The translations under genes and the position numbers were made by a program. From Lithodes maja (taxonomy: Eukaryota > Arthropoda > Malacostraca > Decapoda > Lithodidae): DNA of 64,000 bases. The notes under the pieces were generated by a model. The model worked only from the letters and a program-made list of their open reading frames with translations, was not told the origin of the DNA and did not search any database. Shown in pieces: positions 12,401-19,664 of this stretch. The DNA lies in NCBI GenBank assembly GCA_037953745.1, contig JBAKBP010007659.1, positions 33,720-97,719 of the forward strand, written 5' to 3'. Within the stretch, counting starts at the first letter, position 1, and every line of letters starts with the position of its first letter.

Positions 12401-12611
12401 TAGTGAGACAAACTGCTAGTGCATTATCTTTAGTCGCAAGTTCAGACAGCATCTGCACTTTCTGACTGAACTTTCTTGGGAGCAATCCCTCTATGTTATC
12501 CACAATGAGGGTTAATTGCTCCCCAAGTGACCCTACTTCATCATGCAAGGCTGGGCTTGATGTGCCATGTTGTGCTAAGGCACTGTCGGTGACCCTTGCA
12601 GTGGTGACCAA
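9420..12611 (-). CDS. LINE-A ORF2: endonuclease-reverse transcriptase, 1063 aa
   Basis: A long, uninterrupted ORF. The N-terminal third is an APE-like endonuclease (residues about 30-270), ending with SDHNLI. The RT follows (about 500-780) with the fingers motif YRPIALTS, DFEKAFDKV, GVPQGSILGPILF and the catalytic FADD near 10455. The C-terminal part has the thumb and a conserved ending seen also in copy 2. It would nick target DNA and reverse-transcribe its own RNA there. Two endonuclease motifs look damaged: LTKSHL where a catalytic Glu is usual (TESHL-type), and GNFNLP (near 12070-12081) where GDFN is usual. So RT may be sound but the endonuclease probably is not. The start overlaps the ORF1 end by 37 bases in another frame. 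Confidence 0.9.
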   Translation of the reverse strand: MVTTARVTDSALAQHGTSSPALHDEVGSLGEQLTLIVDNIEGLLPRKFSQKVQMLSELATKDNALAVCLTKSHLNDTIRDSEVQMEKLIPFRVDRLNRKKGGVITYVLEEFASLTKVLLGESNSFVEVLALHITSLNLVLVNLYRPPACETQHFRPIITKLNDIFENLQNPMPEVVVVGNFNLPHVFWPEMRTMHCGTVQDRVQAELLFNFAEQWCLNQVIDSPTRGENVLDLVFTNNDELVHEAVVEQTILSDHNLIKITSNIRRIKSSQVMEPTAKPEINFGDLNFFNNKVDWSSIKYELGEVDWQTEIESASVDEKYNTIISTTLKIVKKYTPLRKACYKATIPRERKTIMRKRSKLNSRIKTCNNDHDRRSMQDKVKQLEEQPRESHRNERAKDEKPAVEAIRTNYKYFFKYVKKRATVKASIGPLVATDGKVISNPQQICETLRGQYEKVFSQPKEMHRINDPDIFFNSIGQPPQLEDIYLQPSDIVEAIGELKANSAAGPDQFPAILLKECASEISVPLYMLWKASMREVPMLLRTAKITPIYKGGPRSLPKNYRPIALTSHIIKIFEKVISKQIVFFLENNNKMNNGQHGFRGGRSCLSQLLEHHDYILKTLEDGAHLDVVYLDFEKAFDKVDHDVLLHKIRKLGISGRVGRWISAFLRDRVQSVAVGGCVSTDSNVTSGVPQGSILGPILFLILLSDIDAEVQMARVSSFADDTRVSGRVKNENYAASLQQDLNVLYHWAENNNMSFNSCKFDLIRYGPDIKLKENTVYSTYDGNSINSVANIKDLGVTISSDATFTKHIQDIVRSARNQMGWILRTFATREEKSMIILCKSLIMPILEYCCQLWDPWRVGERQSLEGVQRTFTNKISSVQHLDYWGRLKALELYSLERRRERYIIIYVWKMLNGHVPNLNNESKISEKISKRRGKLCELGNINNRALARVLTQRMTSISYRGPTLFNALPRYVRDAECSSADQFKRVLDRFLKSVPNQPKMPHYDIRALSNSIPDQLALMRADGNFITDLSTMDSPSTGPLAPVSSTGDGDERWMTTTGGGASA

Positions 12612-13390
12612 GCCATGTGGATTTGCATCATTTTGGCAAATTGGAGCATCTGAGTTTGTAGTTGCTGGATATCTTTCTGTATACCTAAAAAAGACATATT
12701 GTTATTGTTGTTGTTATTGTTGTTGTTATAGTTGTGGCTTTCATTGCGCCCCTGGGAGAGTGGGCTACCATTATTGTGGCCAGTAGTAGGTTGGGTCCTC
12801 CAGAATGAGGTGTCTGGAGGCTGAGGTGGAACAATGGCTTCTGTACCATTTATTTCACTGTTTGCACGATAAGTGTCCTTACTAGTACCAGTATTATTCT
12901 TTGGAGTAAGAGTTTGTGAAAGATTGGTACCTTTTACGTGGTTGAATTTACAATCATTATTATGACACTCACCAGTAGAGACAGCCTTTCTGCATAGCAA
13001 TGGATGGAACCTGGAACACTTTTTGCCCAAACTGCATCCCTTAGCTTTATTCGGGCCATGGTTCAGGTAGCGCCAACATACTTTTGGATGTTCATAATTG
13101 CATTCTTTTCCATGACGACCTGTACGGCATCCTCGGAAAACATTGCGCTGATAGAAGCGGCATATTGGTGCTGGTCTTTCTTCCAATATCTCCTCTACTG
13201 CCTCTTTCCTACTGTCATCTAAGGATAGAGAATTTTGGTTCTGTGGTGGTTCCTTCTGGGGAGATTTGCTTGTAGATGGAGATTCCTCCTGAGGAGATTT
13301 GCTTTCCGGGTCAGTACTCTTCGGAGGCGGAGCATTGTCTCGCTCCAACAGTCCAGTGACCCATGCATGTTGCTCATCATTTTTTGTCAT
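12575..13390 (-). CDS. LINE-A ORF1 (CCCH zinc fingers, Asn tract), 271 aa
   Basis: Starts at ATG (13390) 14 bases before the end of the preceding ORF. Residues 1-75 are Pro/Ser/Lys-rich with a short repeated SPQE-type motif. Residues about 77-155 hold CCCH zinc fingers: one clear C-x13-C-x5-C-x3-H, one C-x8-C-x4-C-x3-H, and a first finger with the C-x3-H ending but longer spacing. A polyasparagine run follows (about 12690-12740), then a short helical segment rich in Gln and Leu. CCCH fingers commonly bind single-stranded RNA, so a role in coating LINE RNA is plausible. LINE ORF1 proteins more usually have CCHC knuckles, RRMs or an esterase. Confidence 0.75.
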   Translation of the reverse strand: MTKNDEQHAWVTGLLERDNAPPPKSTDPESKSPQEESPSTSKSPQKEPPQNQNSLSLDDSRKEAVEEILEERPAPICRFYQRNVFRGCRTGRHGKECNYEHPKVCWRYLNHGPNKAKGCSLGKKCSRFHPLLCRKAVSTGECHNNDCKFNHVKGTNLSQTLTPKNNTGTSKDTYRANSEINGTEAIVPPQPPDTSFWRTQPTTGHNNGSPLSQGRNESHNYNNNNNNNNNNMSFLGIQKDIQQLQTQMLQFAKMMQIHMAWSPLQGSPTVP

Positions 13391-13630
13391 CTCCTAATTT
13401 ATCTTTAACACAGCTCTCACAAATATACTGACTTCTTGAGTTGAAGTAGTGAACCAAGCAGTATACTGGAAGATGTGAGAAGGCTGTGTGGACATAGCTG
13501 CTACACTTTTCACACTTTAAGCACTCTATCACACAGTCTTTGGTGCAGGTTTTACACCAAACACCAGGTGGGGGTAGAGCTGTTCTGCTAGTAATTTTTT
13601 TTTGTTTTTCTAAATTATTGTTACAAACGT
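13377..13630 (-). pseudogene. LINE-A upstream ORF, Cys-rich zinc domain (5' truncated)
   Basis: About 85 codons open to the stop at 13377, without an ATG; the first in-frame start is a GTG at 13637, inside the flanking CACACACC. It has repeated Cys-x2-Cys pairs (CNNN..., WCKTC, CLKCEKC, CESC) with a His-containing loop, resembling a PHD/RING-type zinc-binding fold. It stops at an A6 run (GAC AAA AAA TGA); the following ORF1 starts 14 bases upstream in the +1 frame. This could be a frameshift in the homopolymer that split one ORF1, a programmed frameshift or a true second ORF. Confidence 0.6.
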
Positions 13631-13639
13631 CACACACCT
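13631..13639. repeat. Target-site duplication of LINE-A copy 1, right
   Basis: CACACACCT, identical to 9368-9376. Confidence 0.55.
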
Positions 13640-14206
13640 AAGTACTATTTACACTTATGCACTTAAATAATGAGGTAACTGGTAAAGGAGTATAGTGGCA
13701 TTAATTCTATCAAGATTGTTATCTAATCTTGTTTCTAGACAATTTACCTCCTTATTTTATCACTTGTATTACAATAGATGTCGCAATTACCGGTACAGTA
13801 AACACACATGATTCACTATAATATGACGATTAAACAAGTGTTGGTAATTACTGTTAAGGAGTATGGTGGATTTGTCTAATAGAGGGCATTGTCCAGGCGA
13901 GAGGGCAGAATGTTGTCAGTTTTGTTATCACTTATTTTTCAATAACATCTCTTTCCATGATCTTCCTGTCGGCCTCACATTGTGCTGGGAATACTTATAC
14001 ACAACGAGGTTCACTTGCAATAGCGTAGCCTCTATATTATCAGAGGAATTAGCACAAATATAAGAGCGGTAAAGAGTGTTTATGTTCGTATCCGCGCATG
14101 CGCTCCCCCCCCCCCCCCCACCCTCTAGCGGTTGGCGTTTATCGGTACATATCAATTTGGTGCATGCTTACAAGTACATTTTTCGATTTTTAAACCTAAA
14201 TTACAC
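13640..14206. other. Gene-free spacer with poly(C)
   Basis: No coding region recognised. It holds a C run of about 14 bases starting near 14105. AT-rich otherwise. Confidence 0.6.
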
Positions 14207-14245
14207 TAACCTAACCTAACCTAACCTAACTTACCTAACCTAACC
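14207..14245. repeat. Internal telomere-like (CCTAA)n tract
   Basis: About seven copies of CCTAA/TAACC (TTAGG on the other strand), with one CTTACC slip in the middle, between poly(C) and (CA)n. TTAGG is the usual arthropod telomere repeat. It may be an interstitial telomeric tract or a simple-repeat expansion. Confidence 0.85.
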
Positions 14246-14369
14246 GAAAACACTCCATTTCAACGTATTTTAAAGAGGTGTGTACCGATTAACTGTCGCC
14301 CCAAACCTCATGAACCTGTAAACCTACAAATATCCAGAGATTTGTACCAATAAACACACAACCGCTCGT

Positions 14370-14403
<34 letters not shown>

Positions 14404-14405
14404 CA

Positions 14406-14438
<33 letters not shown>

Positions 14439-14439
14439 T
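14370..14439. repeat. (CA)n microsatellite at the 3' end of LINE-A copy 2
   Basis: (CA)n with two interruptions (CTA, ATA), directly next to the LINE-A 3' end at 14446. A second (CA)n, 23698-23747, flanks the other end of the same interrupted LINE copy. Confidence 0.95.
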
Positions 14440-14445
14440 CTCTCT

Positions 14446-15024
14446 GGTGATAAGTTGAGGACGTCTGGTCGTCCCTCGGTCATGCTGATGCACCACCGCC
14501 AGTAGTAGTCATCCACCGCTCGTCCCCGTCCCCAGTGGAAGACACGGGGGCAAGGGGACCAGTAGATGGACTGTCCATGGTAGACAGATCGGTAATAAAA
14601 TTACCGTCTGCCCTCATCAGGGCAAGCTGATCAGGAATGCTGTTACTCAGTGCCCTGATGTCGTAGTGGGGCATTTTTGGCTGGTCAGGGACACTTTTGA
14701 GGAACCTGTCCAGCACCCTCTTGAACTGGTCAGCCGAGGAGCACTCTGCATCACGCACATATCTTGGCAGCGCGTTAAAGAGTGTTGGGCCCCGGTATGA
14801 TATTGAGGTCATTCTCTGAGTCACCACTCTGGCCAAGGCTCTATTATTGATGTTTCCCAATTCACAGAGCTTGCCTCGCCTCTTGCTGATTTGCTCACTT
14901 ATTTTCGACTCATTGTTTAAGTTTGGGACATGGCCATTTAGCATTTTCCAAACGTAGATTATGATGTACCGCTTACGCCGTCGCTCCAACGACTACAATT
15001 CAAGTGCTTTAAGTCTTCCCCCAG
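14446..15024 (-). pseudogene. LINE-A copy 2, 3' part (ORF2 C-terminus)
   Basis: Nearly identical to 9377-9975 of copy 1. The open part (14480-14989) is the last 169 residues of ORF2; upstream a TAC-to-TAG change gives an in-frame stop. Gypsy copy C interrupts it at 15024/15025; the LINE resumes at 23173. The 3' end falls at a CTCTCT/(CA)n junction. Confidence 0.92.
15021..15024. repeat. 4-bp target-site duplication of gypsy copy C, left
   Basis: CCAG immediately before the LTR start; the same CCAG follows the right LTR at 23173-23176. Removing the element and one CCAG rejoins the LINE-A sequence known from 9958-9980, apart from one extra C. Confidence 0.85.
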
Positions 15025-15391
15025 TGTGACGCATGTCGAGTATGAGCATGCTGTACAGAACGCCCAGTCAGGCCCCACCCTCGCTAGGATCGTCAGGGCA
15101 GGAACTTTGGCTGTAGTCTGTGTAGAGTTTCCTAACTCAGTTTATGTGAACCGTTGTACTATAAGTATTATCATTATGTATTTTGTTTTCTTCTAAGTCA
15201 ACGAGTTCTATTTTATATCATTAGATATAAGTATTGTGTGTGGGATTTATATATATATAATGATGCGAAGAGAGAGAGAGTTATGTAACACCGACCAGTG
15301 AGCGCGCCACGAGGGGTAGGCCTAATTCCCCCCTCCCTCCCTCCTCAAGCGTGGGAAATCCTTTGTCGATCCCAGATTGAGAGAGAGAATG

Positions 15392-15399
15392 TGACGTCA
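15392..15399. promoter_or_regulatory. CRE-like palindrome TGACGTCA in LTR C
   Basis: Perfect octamer about 32 bases upstream of the TATA box; repeated in the 3' LTR at 21719-21726 and in LTR A at 5537-5544. Confidence 0.5.
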
Positions 15400-15430
15400 T
15401 GATTGCCGTTATGCTCGCTACGGGGCCGAG

Positions 15431-15440
15431 TATAAAAAGG
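15431..15440 (+). promoter_or_regulatory. LTR TATA box
   Basis: TATAAAAAGG after GGGGCCGAG. About 30 bases downstream is ATCAGAACTCATCAG, which holds arthropod initiator-like TCAG starts. The same arrangement is at 21758-21767 and, in copy D, at 58591-58600. Transcription would begin near 15462, leaving a long R region. Confidence 0.75.
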
Positions 15441-16847
15441 GAGGTCTCGCCATTTTTAGATCAGAACTCATCAGGCAAAGCGACCTCTCATATTCCTTGC
15501 AACTATCCATATTCTTCCGACTGATGTGAACTTTCTCTACTCTCTGAACAGCCTACCTTCTTCTCTTCTCGTCCCTGTTTATAACCTCAATGACCCCTTT
15601 GGTGCAGATTTAGTCAGCCAAAGTATTATCGCTTGAGTTCTCACGAGATAAGTGCCTGTTAGATAGCCTATTTTGGAAGGGTCAACTAGAATAGGATTGA
15701 TTGATGTTTGTTGCACTCGTATATGTATTTCCCTGTGTACTATTATTCATGTTCCTGTTTTCTGCTGGTTTAGGTAATGCTAGACTGGGATAGGGTTCCT
15801 CGAGTTGTGATTTCCTATGAGTACTAGGTTGCGGTTGAACCAGTACAATTGCAACGGAGACGTGGAACGCCTAGGTGGTCTTTCTGACTGTGTACCGTGG
15901 GAGTTTAGCACTGTGTTGCGAGTGAGGGCTTTTGCCTGTGCCACCCAACACTGTGCTATCTCATTTGCTTGACTTTGAGAGGATCGCCAGGAGAGAACCA
16001 GATACTAGTGATCTGGATCTCTCAAGAGAGCATCCCGTCAATTACCGTAATTTGGCCGCACAGTCTTAAGGACCTCGCTAGGCTACGAGCCGCTTGCTCA
16101 GCCATTGTCTCTTAACCTTAGATATCCCAGCTAGACTTTGCTCGACCAGCAGATGCAGCATAGTATTGAAGCTTCTCCTTATGTATATTATTGTTTAAGC
16201 ACTATTGATTTCATGTGTGGCACGCTTAGCTACTTCAGAGATTAGTGGCCCACGAGCACAATCTTAGTAGGCTATTGCCAGTGCATTGTCGGAGTACTTC
16301 TTCTTAATGTTTGCCATATCCTATTGCTTATTCTTATAATTCTTCTTATGTCAATTAAAGCCTTTAATTACCAGTGAGTTATTCATTAAATTGCTGTTCA
16401 AAATCCGATACTTACTTCTTATGAGTATTCGAGAAGCATCTAACTTATCAGAAGATTCCTTGCTTGATGCTCGAGGACTATTGTTTAACGTAACGTAATA
16501 GTGCCGATCCGAAGTAGAGGGTGGAGGACTTCTTAAGTTCTTAGTTCAAGGGTGGATTACTTCGGCTTCGGCCAACACTATTCTTTAGTGTTGTAGTACT
16601 TTCTTCTTTGTTTGATTGTTGACCAGACTAGATAACTCCCGTCTTGTTATTAGTCTGTTGTGTGAAACGCTAGTGCCGAGTTCTTGTATACCCCGTTATA
16701 GCAGATAGAACTCTGGAGGGTAGTGGCGTTTTTTGTTCGGCTGGCAGTACTCTGGGGTTGGGATCGTGTGTTTTCCGTTGTGGCAACGAGCCATAGTCGA
16801 GTCCTGTGTAAGAGCCCTAGTGTACCCGAGTGCCCGGTCGTAACAAA

Positions 16848-16865
16848 TGGCGACCTTGCTTAGGA
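16848..16865 (+). other. tRNA primer-binding site of copy C
   Basis: TGGCGACCTTGCTTAGGA starts two bases (AA) after the LTR end. Copy D has the same sequence at 60015-60032. Confidence 0.8.
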
Positions 16866-17060
16866 TTTTGTGAACAGTATAATTTTTTGCAGAGTTGTAC
16901 AACATTTGTTTGTTGGTACTTTAGCGTACATATTGAAGAATATTTTTTTTTTGTAAGGCAATTAGGAGAGCATTTAAGAGACTCCAGTTAATTTAGTAAT
17001 TAGTGCTTGCATAAGGGAGTTTAACACTTTTGTCTCGAGAATTTTTTGGTGAACTTCAGT

Positions 17061-19664
17061 ATGTCGGGCCCTAGTACTGACGAGGAGCGAGAGATGCTAT
17101 GTGAGGAGGTGCCGTTAGTAACTAGTGAGGAGGATGCTAGACTTTTTGTGAGTAAGCAGTACCACGTGACGGAGGAGAGGCTGACTGGGGTGAATGTTTA
17201 TGGCTTGCACCTGATAGCCAAGGTTTTGGGTCTATCCAATGTAGGAGGGATGTCCAAGGGGGAGCTGATTTCCTGGGTGTTGCGTGGGCGACATGGGGTT
17301 TCGGAGGAGAGGGCGTTTGGGGGGGTTCCTCCCCAGATCCCCTCTCACTCGACGACCACAGTGCCGTCCACTCAGTTGCCGGAGGTTAGCACTCTCCCAC
17401 AGAGGGATGAGAATTGGAAGATTGGAGTGCCCTCGGGCGGTGCGTATGGTGGTTCCCCAGTTCTTGCCCCCCCTCCTTCAGTAGTGGCAGCTCCCTCTTC
17501 CGGCCTGTCTCCTGAGATGATATTTAAACTCGAGCTTGCTAAAATGGAGATTGAGGCTAGGAAGCAGGAGAAGGAGATTGAGGCTGAGTCTAGGAAGCAG
17601 GAGAATGAGACTAGGAGGCATGAGATTGAGGTTAGGAGGCAAGAGGATGAGACCAGGAGGCATGAGGCTGAGCTTAGATACGACTCCGAGAAATATTGTG
17701 CTCAGATAGACTTAGATAAGACTCGTGCAGAGTCGACAGGGATTCGGATGGGCCGGGAGGGCCAAGTAAGAGAACAGTCCTTGTCCCACTTAGTCAAATT
17801 GGTGCCGGCATTTAGTGAAACTGAAGTCACAGAATTTTTTAATCGTTTTGAGAAGAAGTGTAGGGAGCATAATTGGCCTGAAGAGAAGTGGGCAGCTCTA
17901 GTCTCCTCCAGACTTACGGGTAAGGGTCTGAAGGCTTATGATGCACTGCCTTTAGAGTCTTGCATTGACTACCCAGTATTGAAGAGAGCTGTCCTACGGG
18001 CATACGAGTTGCAACCAGAAACATATCGATTGAAGTTTCGGGGTGTTACGAAGACTAGGGAGGCGACCTTTCTTGAACATGCCCGGGACTTAAAAGATGC
18101 ACTTGCTAACTGGACACGTTCTGAGAAAGCTGAGACGGCCGAACAGTTGACTGAGCTGTTTCTGCTCGAGCAGTTTTATAAGTGTACTGGTGCAGATATG
18201 ACTTTAACTATTAAAGAAAAGAACCCTAAAACTCTACAGGAGGCAGCTGAGATGGCTGACCTCCGGCTATCATTAATTCGTGGGTGCGGGTCTGCCCAGC
18301 GTAGTGAGGCAGGTAACAAGGGGCGTGCCACCCCACCCCCCCGAGTTAGTGATATACATTATGCAAACAAGTACAAGAGCTATGATACCAAGACTGACCA
18401 CAAGACTAACACCGTCCCATTTAAGAAGGGGCCGGGCCCTTCCCAGTACCAAGGGAAGCCCAGAGGGGAGTTGGAGTGTTATCTTTGTCATGAAAAGGGG
18501 CACTTTGCAAGAGTCTGTCCTAGCAAACCACCTACAGCAGCTGTGTCTTTGGCCTGCAACATTGGTGTGTCTCCGAAGTCTTCTGAGTTTGCCCGGGGCA
18601 GTTCGTCAGAGGCTGAGGCACAGCCAATGCAGAAACACCTGAGAGGCTCGAACCCTGCTCAGGATGTTTTTTGCGACCATAGAGGACGGGGTTGCGTGAT
18701 GTGGGCGGGGCGCAAGCACGGAGTAGAGGTCTTGCGTGATACAGGTGCTTCCCAGACTCTGATGAACAATTTGACTGGCTACCCTATAAATGCGGCTCGG
18801 GTGGTAGTGGTGCAGGGTATTAATGCAACTCGGTCATACCCGCTGGTGCGGTTGGAGTTGGAGGTGGATGGTGTGGCACGTGAATTGGATGTTGGGATTG
18901 TGGAGAAACTGCCAGTGGAGGGCGTCGACCTTCTTCTCGGCAACGACTTTGCAATGCCCGCTTCTGAGGTTCTACCCTTAGTCGTTGCCGAGAGGCCGGC
19001 CGACGTGAGTGGGGGAGAACAAGAGTGTGTCGAGCGGTGCCAGGCACAACCCATGGCGTGTGCTGTCACCCGAGCTCGGGCAGCTAAAGTGTCACAGCCT
19101 AGTCCTCCGTCTTCAGACCAGCAGAGGAACGATCAACAGGAGGAGGCTAAAGCTGGAGTTGGTTTTAAGAGTTTTGACTCGGCGGCTCTCCTGGGTGATT
19201 CAGTATTGGCACCTATGTTAGAGTCTGGAGAGGCCCCAGGACCTGTCACAGCTAGTGAGGAGGTAGGGCCGGAAGAGACTCCGAGGCAGCAACGTTGCAC
19301 ACGGAGAGAAAGAAGGATTGCTCAGTTTGATATTGGGGAAGGATTTGGGTTGCTTCGGAAGCATCTAGACAGGTTGGTTCCCTCAGATATTTGTAAACTG
19401 CAGTTGGAGGATCCGGAAGTTCAGAAGTGTGGTAATGGTGCTGTCGAGATTAAACACGAGGACGGGGAAGCATGTCATGTGAACCTGTTGGAGGAGTTTG
19501 TGAGGCAACCACCTGAGCAGCCTACTGTCCCTGCGTTGGTCTGCCGCGGCCAAGGTGGAGAAGGAGAGGGGGCAGTAGGGCACAGGTGGAGGAGAGTAGG
19601 GATTGTCATGTCTCGGCGAAGCAGTGGGCGGGGGACACGAGTCTGGTGGCTGTGGAAGTGCTAG
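17061..19664 (+). CDS. gag-protease polyprotein of copy C (integrase deleted)
   Basis: The start is the ATG at 17061 (MSGPSTDEE), matching the conserved MS start of copies A and B; an in-frame TTG at 17046 is not needed. In order: an acidic N-terminal domain (residues about 1-70); a Pro/Ser-rich linker; a charged Arg/Glu/Gln coiled coil of short repeats (about 17530-17680); the Gag core (about 17790-18290); a CCHC knuckle (18477-18518, CYLCHEKGHFARVC); the protease with DTGAS (near 18738-18755) and a second LLLGNDF motif (near 18930-18950); and a linker. At about 19470 the reading jumps in frame from the pre-integrase linker to the sequence that follows integrase in copy D (CHVNL), so all of integrase is missing. 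The last 30 or so residues are out-of-frame. Gag and protease could still be made. Confidence 0.9.
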   Translation: MSGPSTDEEREMLCEEVPLVTSEEDARLFVSKQYHVTEERLTGVNVYGLHLIAKVLGLSNVGGMSKGELISWVLRGRHGVSEERAFGGVPPQIPSHSTTTVPSTQLPEVSTLPQRDENWKIGVPSGGAYGGSPVLAPPPSVVAAPSSGLSPEMIFKLELAKMEIEARKQEKEIEAESRKQENETRRHEIEVRRQEDETRRHEAELRYDSEKYCAQIDLDKTRAESTGIRMGREGQVREQSLSHLVKLVPAFSETEVTEFFNRFEKKCREHNWPEEKWAALVSSRLTGKGLKAYDALPLESCIDYPVLKRAVLRAYELQPETYRLKFRGVTKTREATFLEHARDLKDALANWTRSEKAETAEQLTELFLLEQFYKCTGADMTLTIKEKNPKTLQEAAEMADLRLSLIRGCGSAQRSEAGNKGRATPPPRVSDIHYANKYKSYDTKTDHKTNTVPFKKGPGPSQYQGKPRGELECYLCHEKGHFARVCPSKPPTAAVSLACNIGVSPKSSEFARGSSSEAEAQPMQKHLRGSNPAQDVFCDHRGRGCVMWAGRKHGVEVLRDTGASQTLMNNLTGYPINAARVVVVQGINATRSYPLVRLELEVDGVARELDVGIVEKLPVEGVDLLLGNDFAMPASEVLPLVVAERPADVSGGEQECVERCQAQPMACAVTRARAAKVSQPSPPSSDQQRNDQQEEAKAGVGFKSFDSAALLGDSVLAPMLESGEAPGPVTASEEVGPEETPRQQRCTRRERRIAQFDIGEGFGLLRKHLDRLVPSDICKLQLEDPEVQKCGNGAVEIKHEDGEACHVNLLEEFVRQPPEQPTVPALVCRGQGGEGEGAVGHRWRRVGIVMSRRSSGRGTRVWWLWKC

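Larger units (their letters stand above)
9377..13630 (-). mobile_element. LINE-A copy 1 (CR1/Jockey-like non-LTR retrotransposon)
   Basis: Contains, in minus-strand order, a zinc-finger ORF, a second ORF1 with CCCH fingers and an ORF2 with endonuclease and RT. The 3' end (about 9377) follows the ORF2 stop by some 40 bp and ends ATCACCAGG-ATCACCAGG against (TG)n. The upstream end at 13630 is probably a 5' truncation, since the first ORF has no ATG. The flanks share CACACACCT. The order EN-RT without RNase H or a poly(A) tail, with FADD and SDHNLI motifs, fits the CR1/L2/Rex1/Daphne group; the exact clade is uncertain. Confidence 0.88.
15025..16845 (+). repeat. 5' LTR of copy C (1821 bp)
   Basis: TGTGACGC...CGGTCGTAACA. 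U3 holds a CRE palindrome (15392-15399) and a TATA box (15431). ATTAAA signals at 16354 and 16384 could serve 3' processing. Matches 21352-23172 almost base for base. Confidence 0.97.

Noticed and set aside
14207..14245. True chromosome end at the telomere-like tract
   Set aside because: Sequence continues normally on both sides and the tract is under 50 bp.
16696..16905. A 69-residue minus ORF repeated at 23022-23193 and 59818-60072
   Set aside because: It lies antisense in the LTR ends; conservation follows from the LTR, and no motif is seen.
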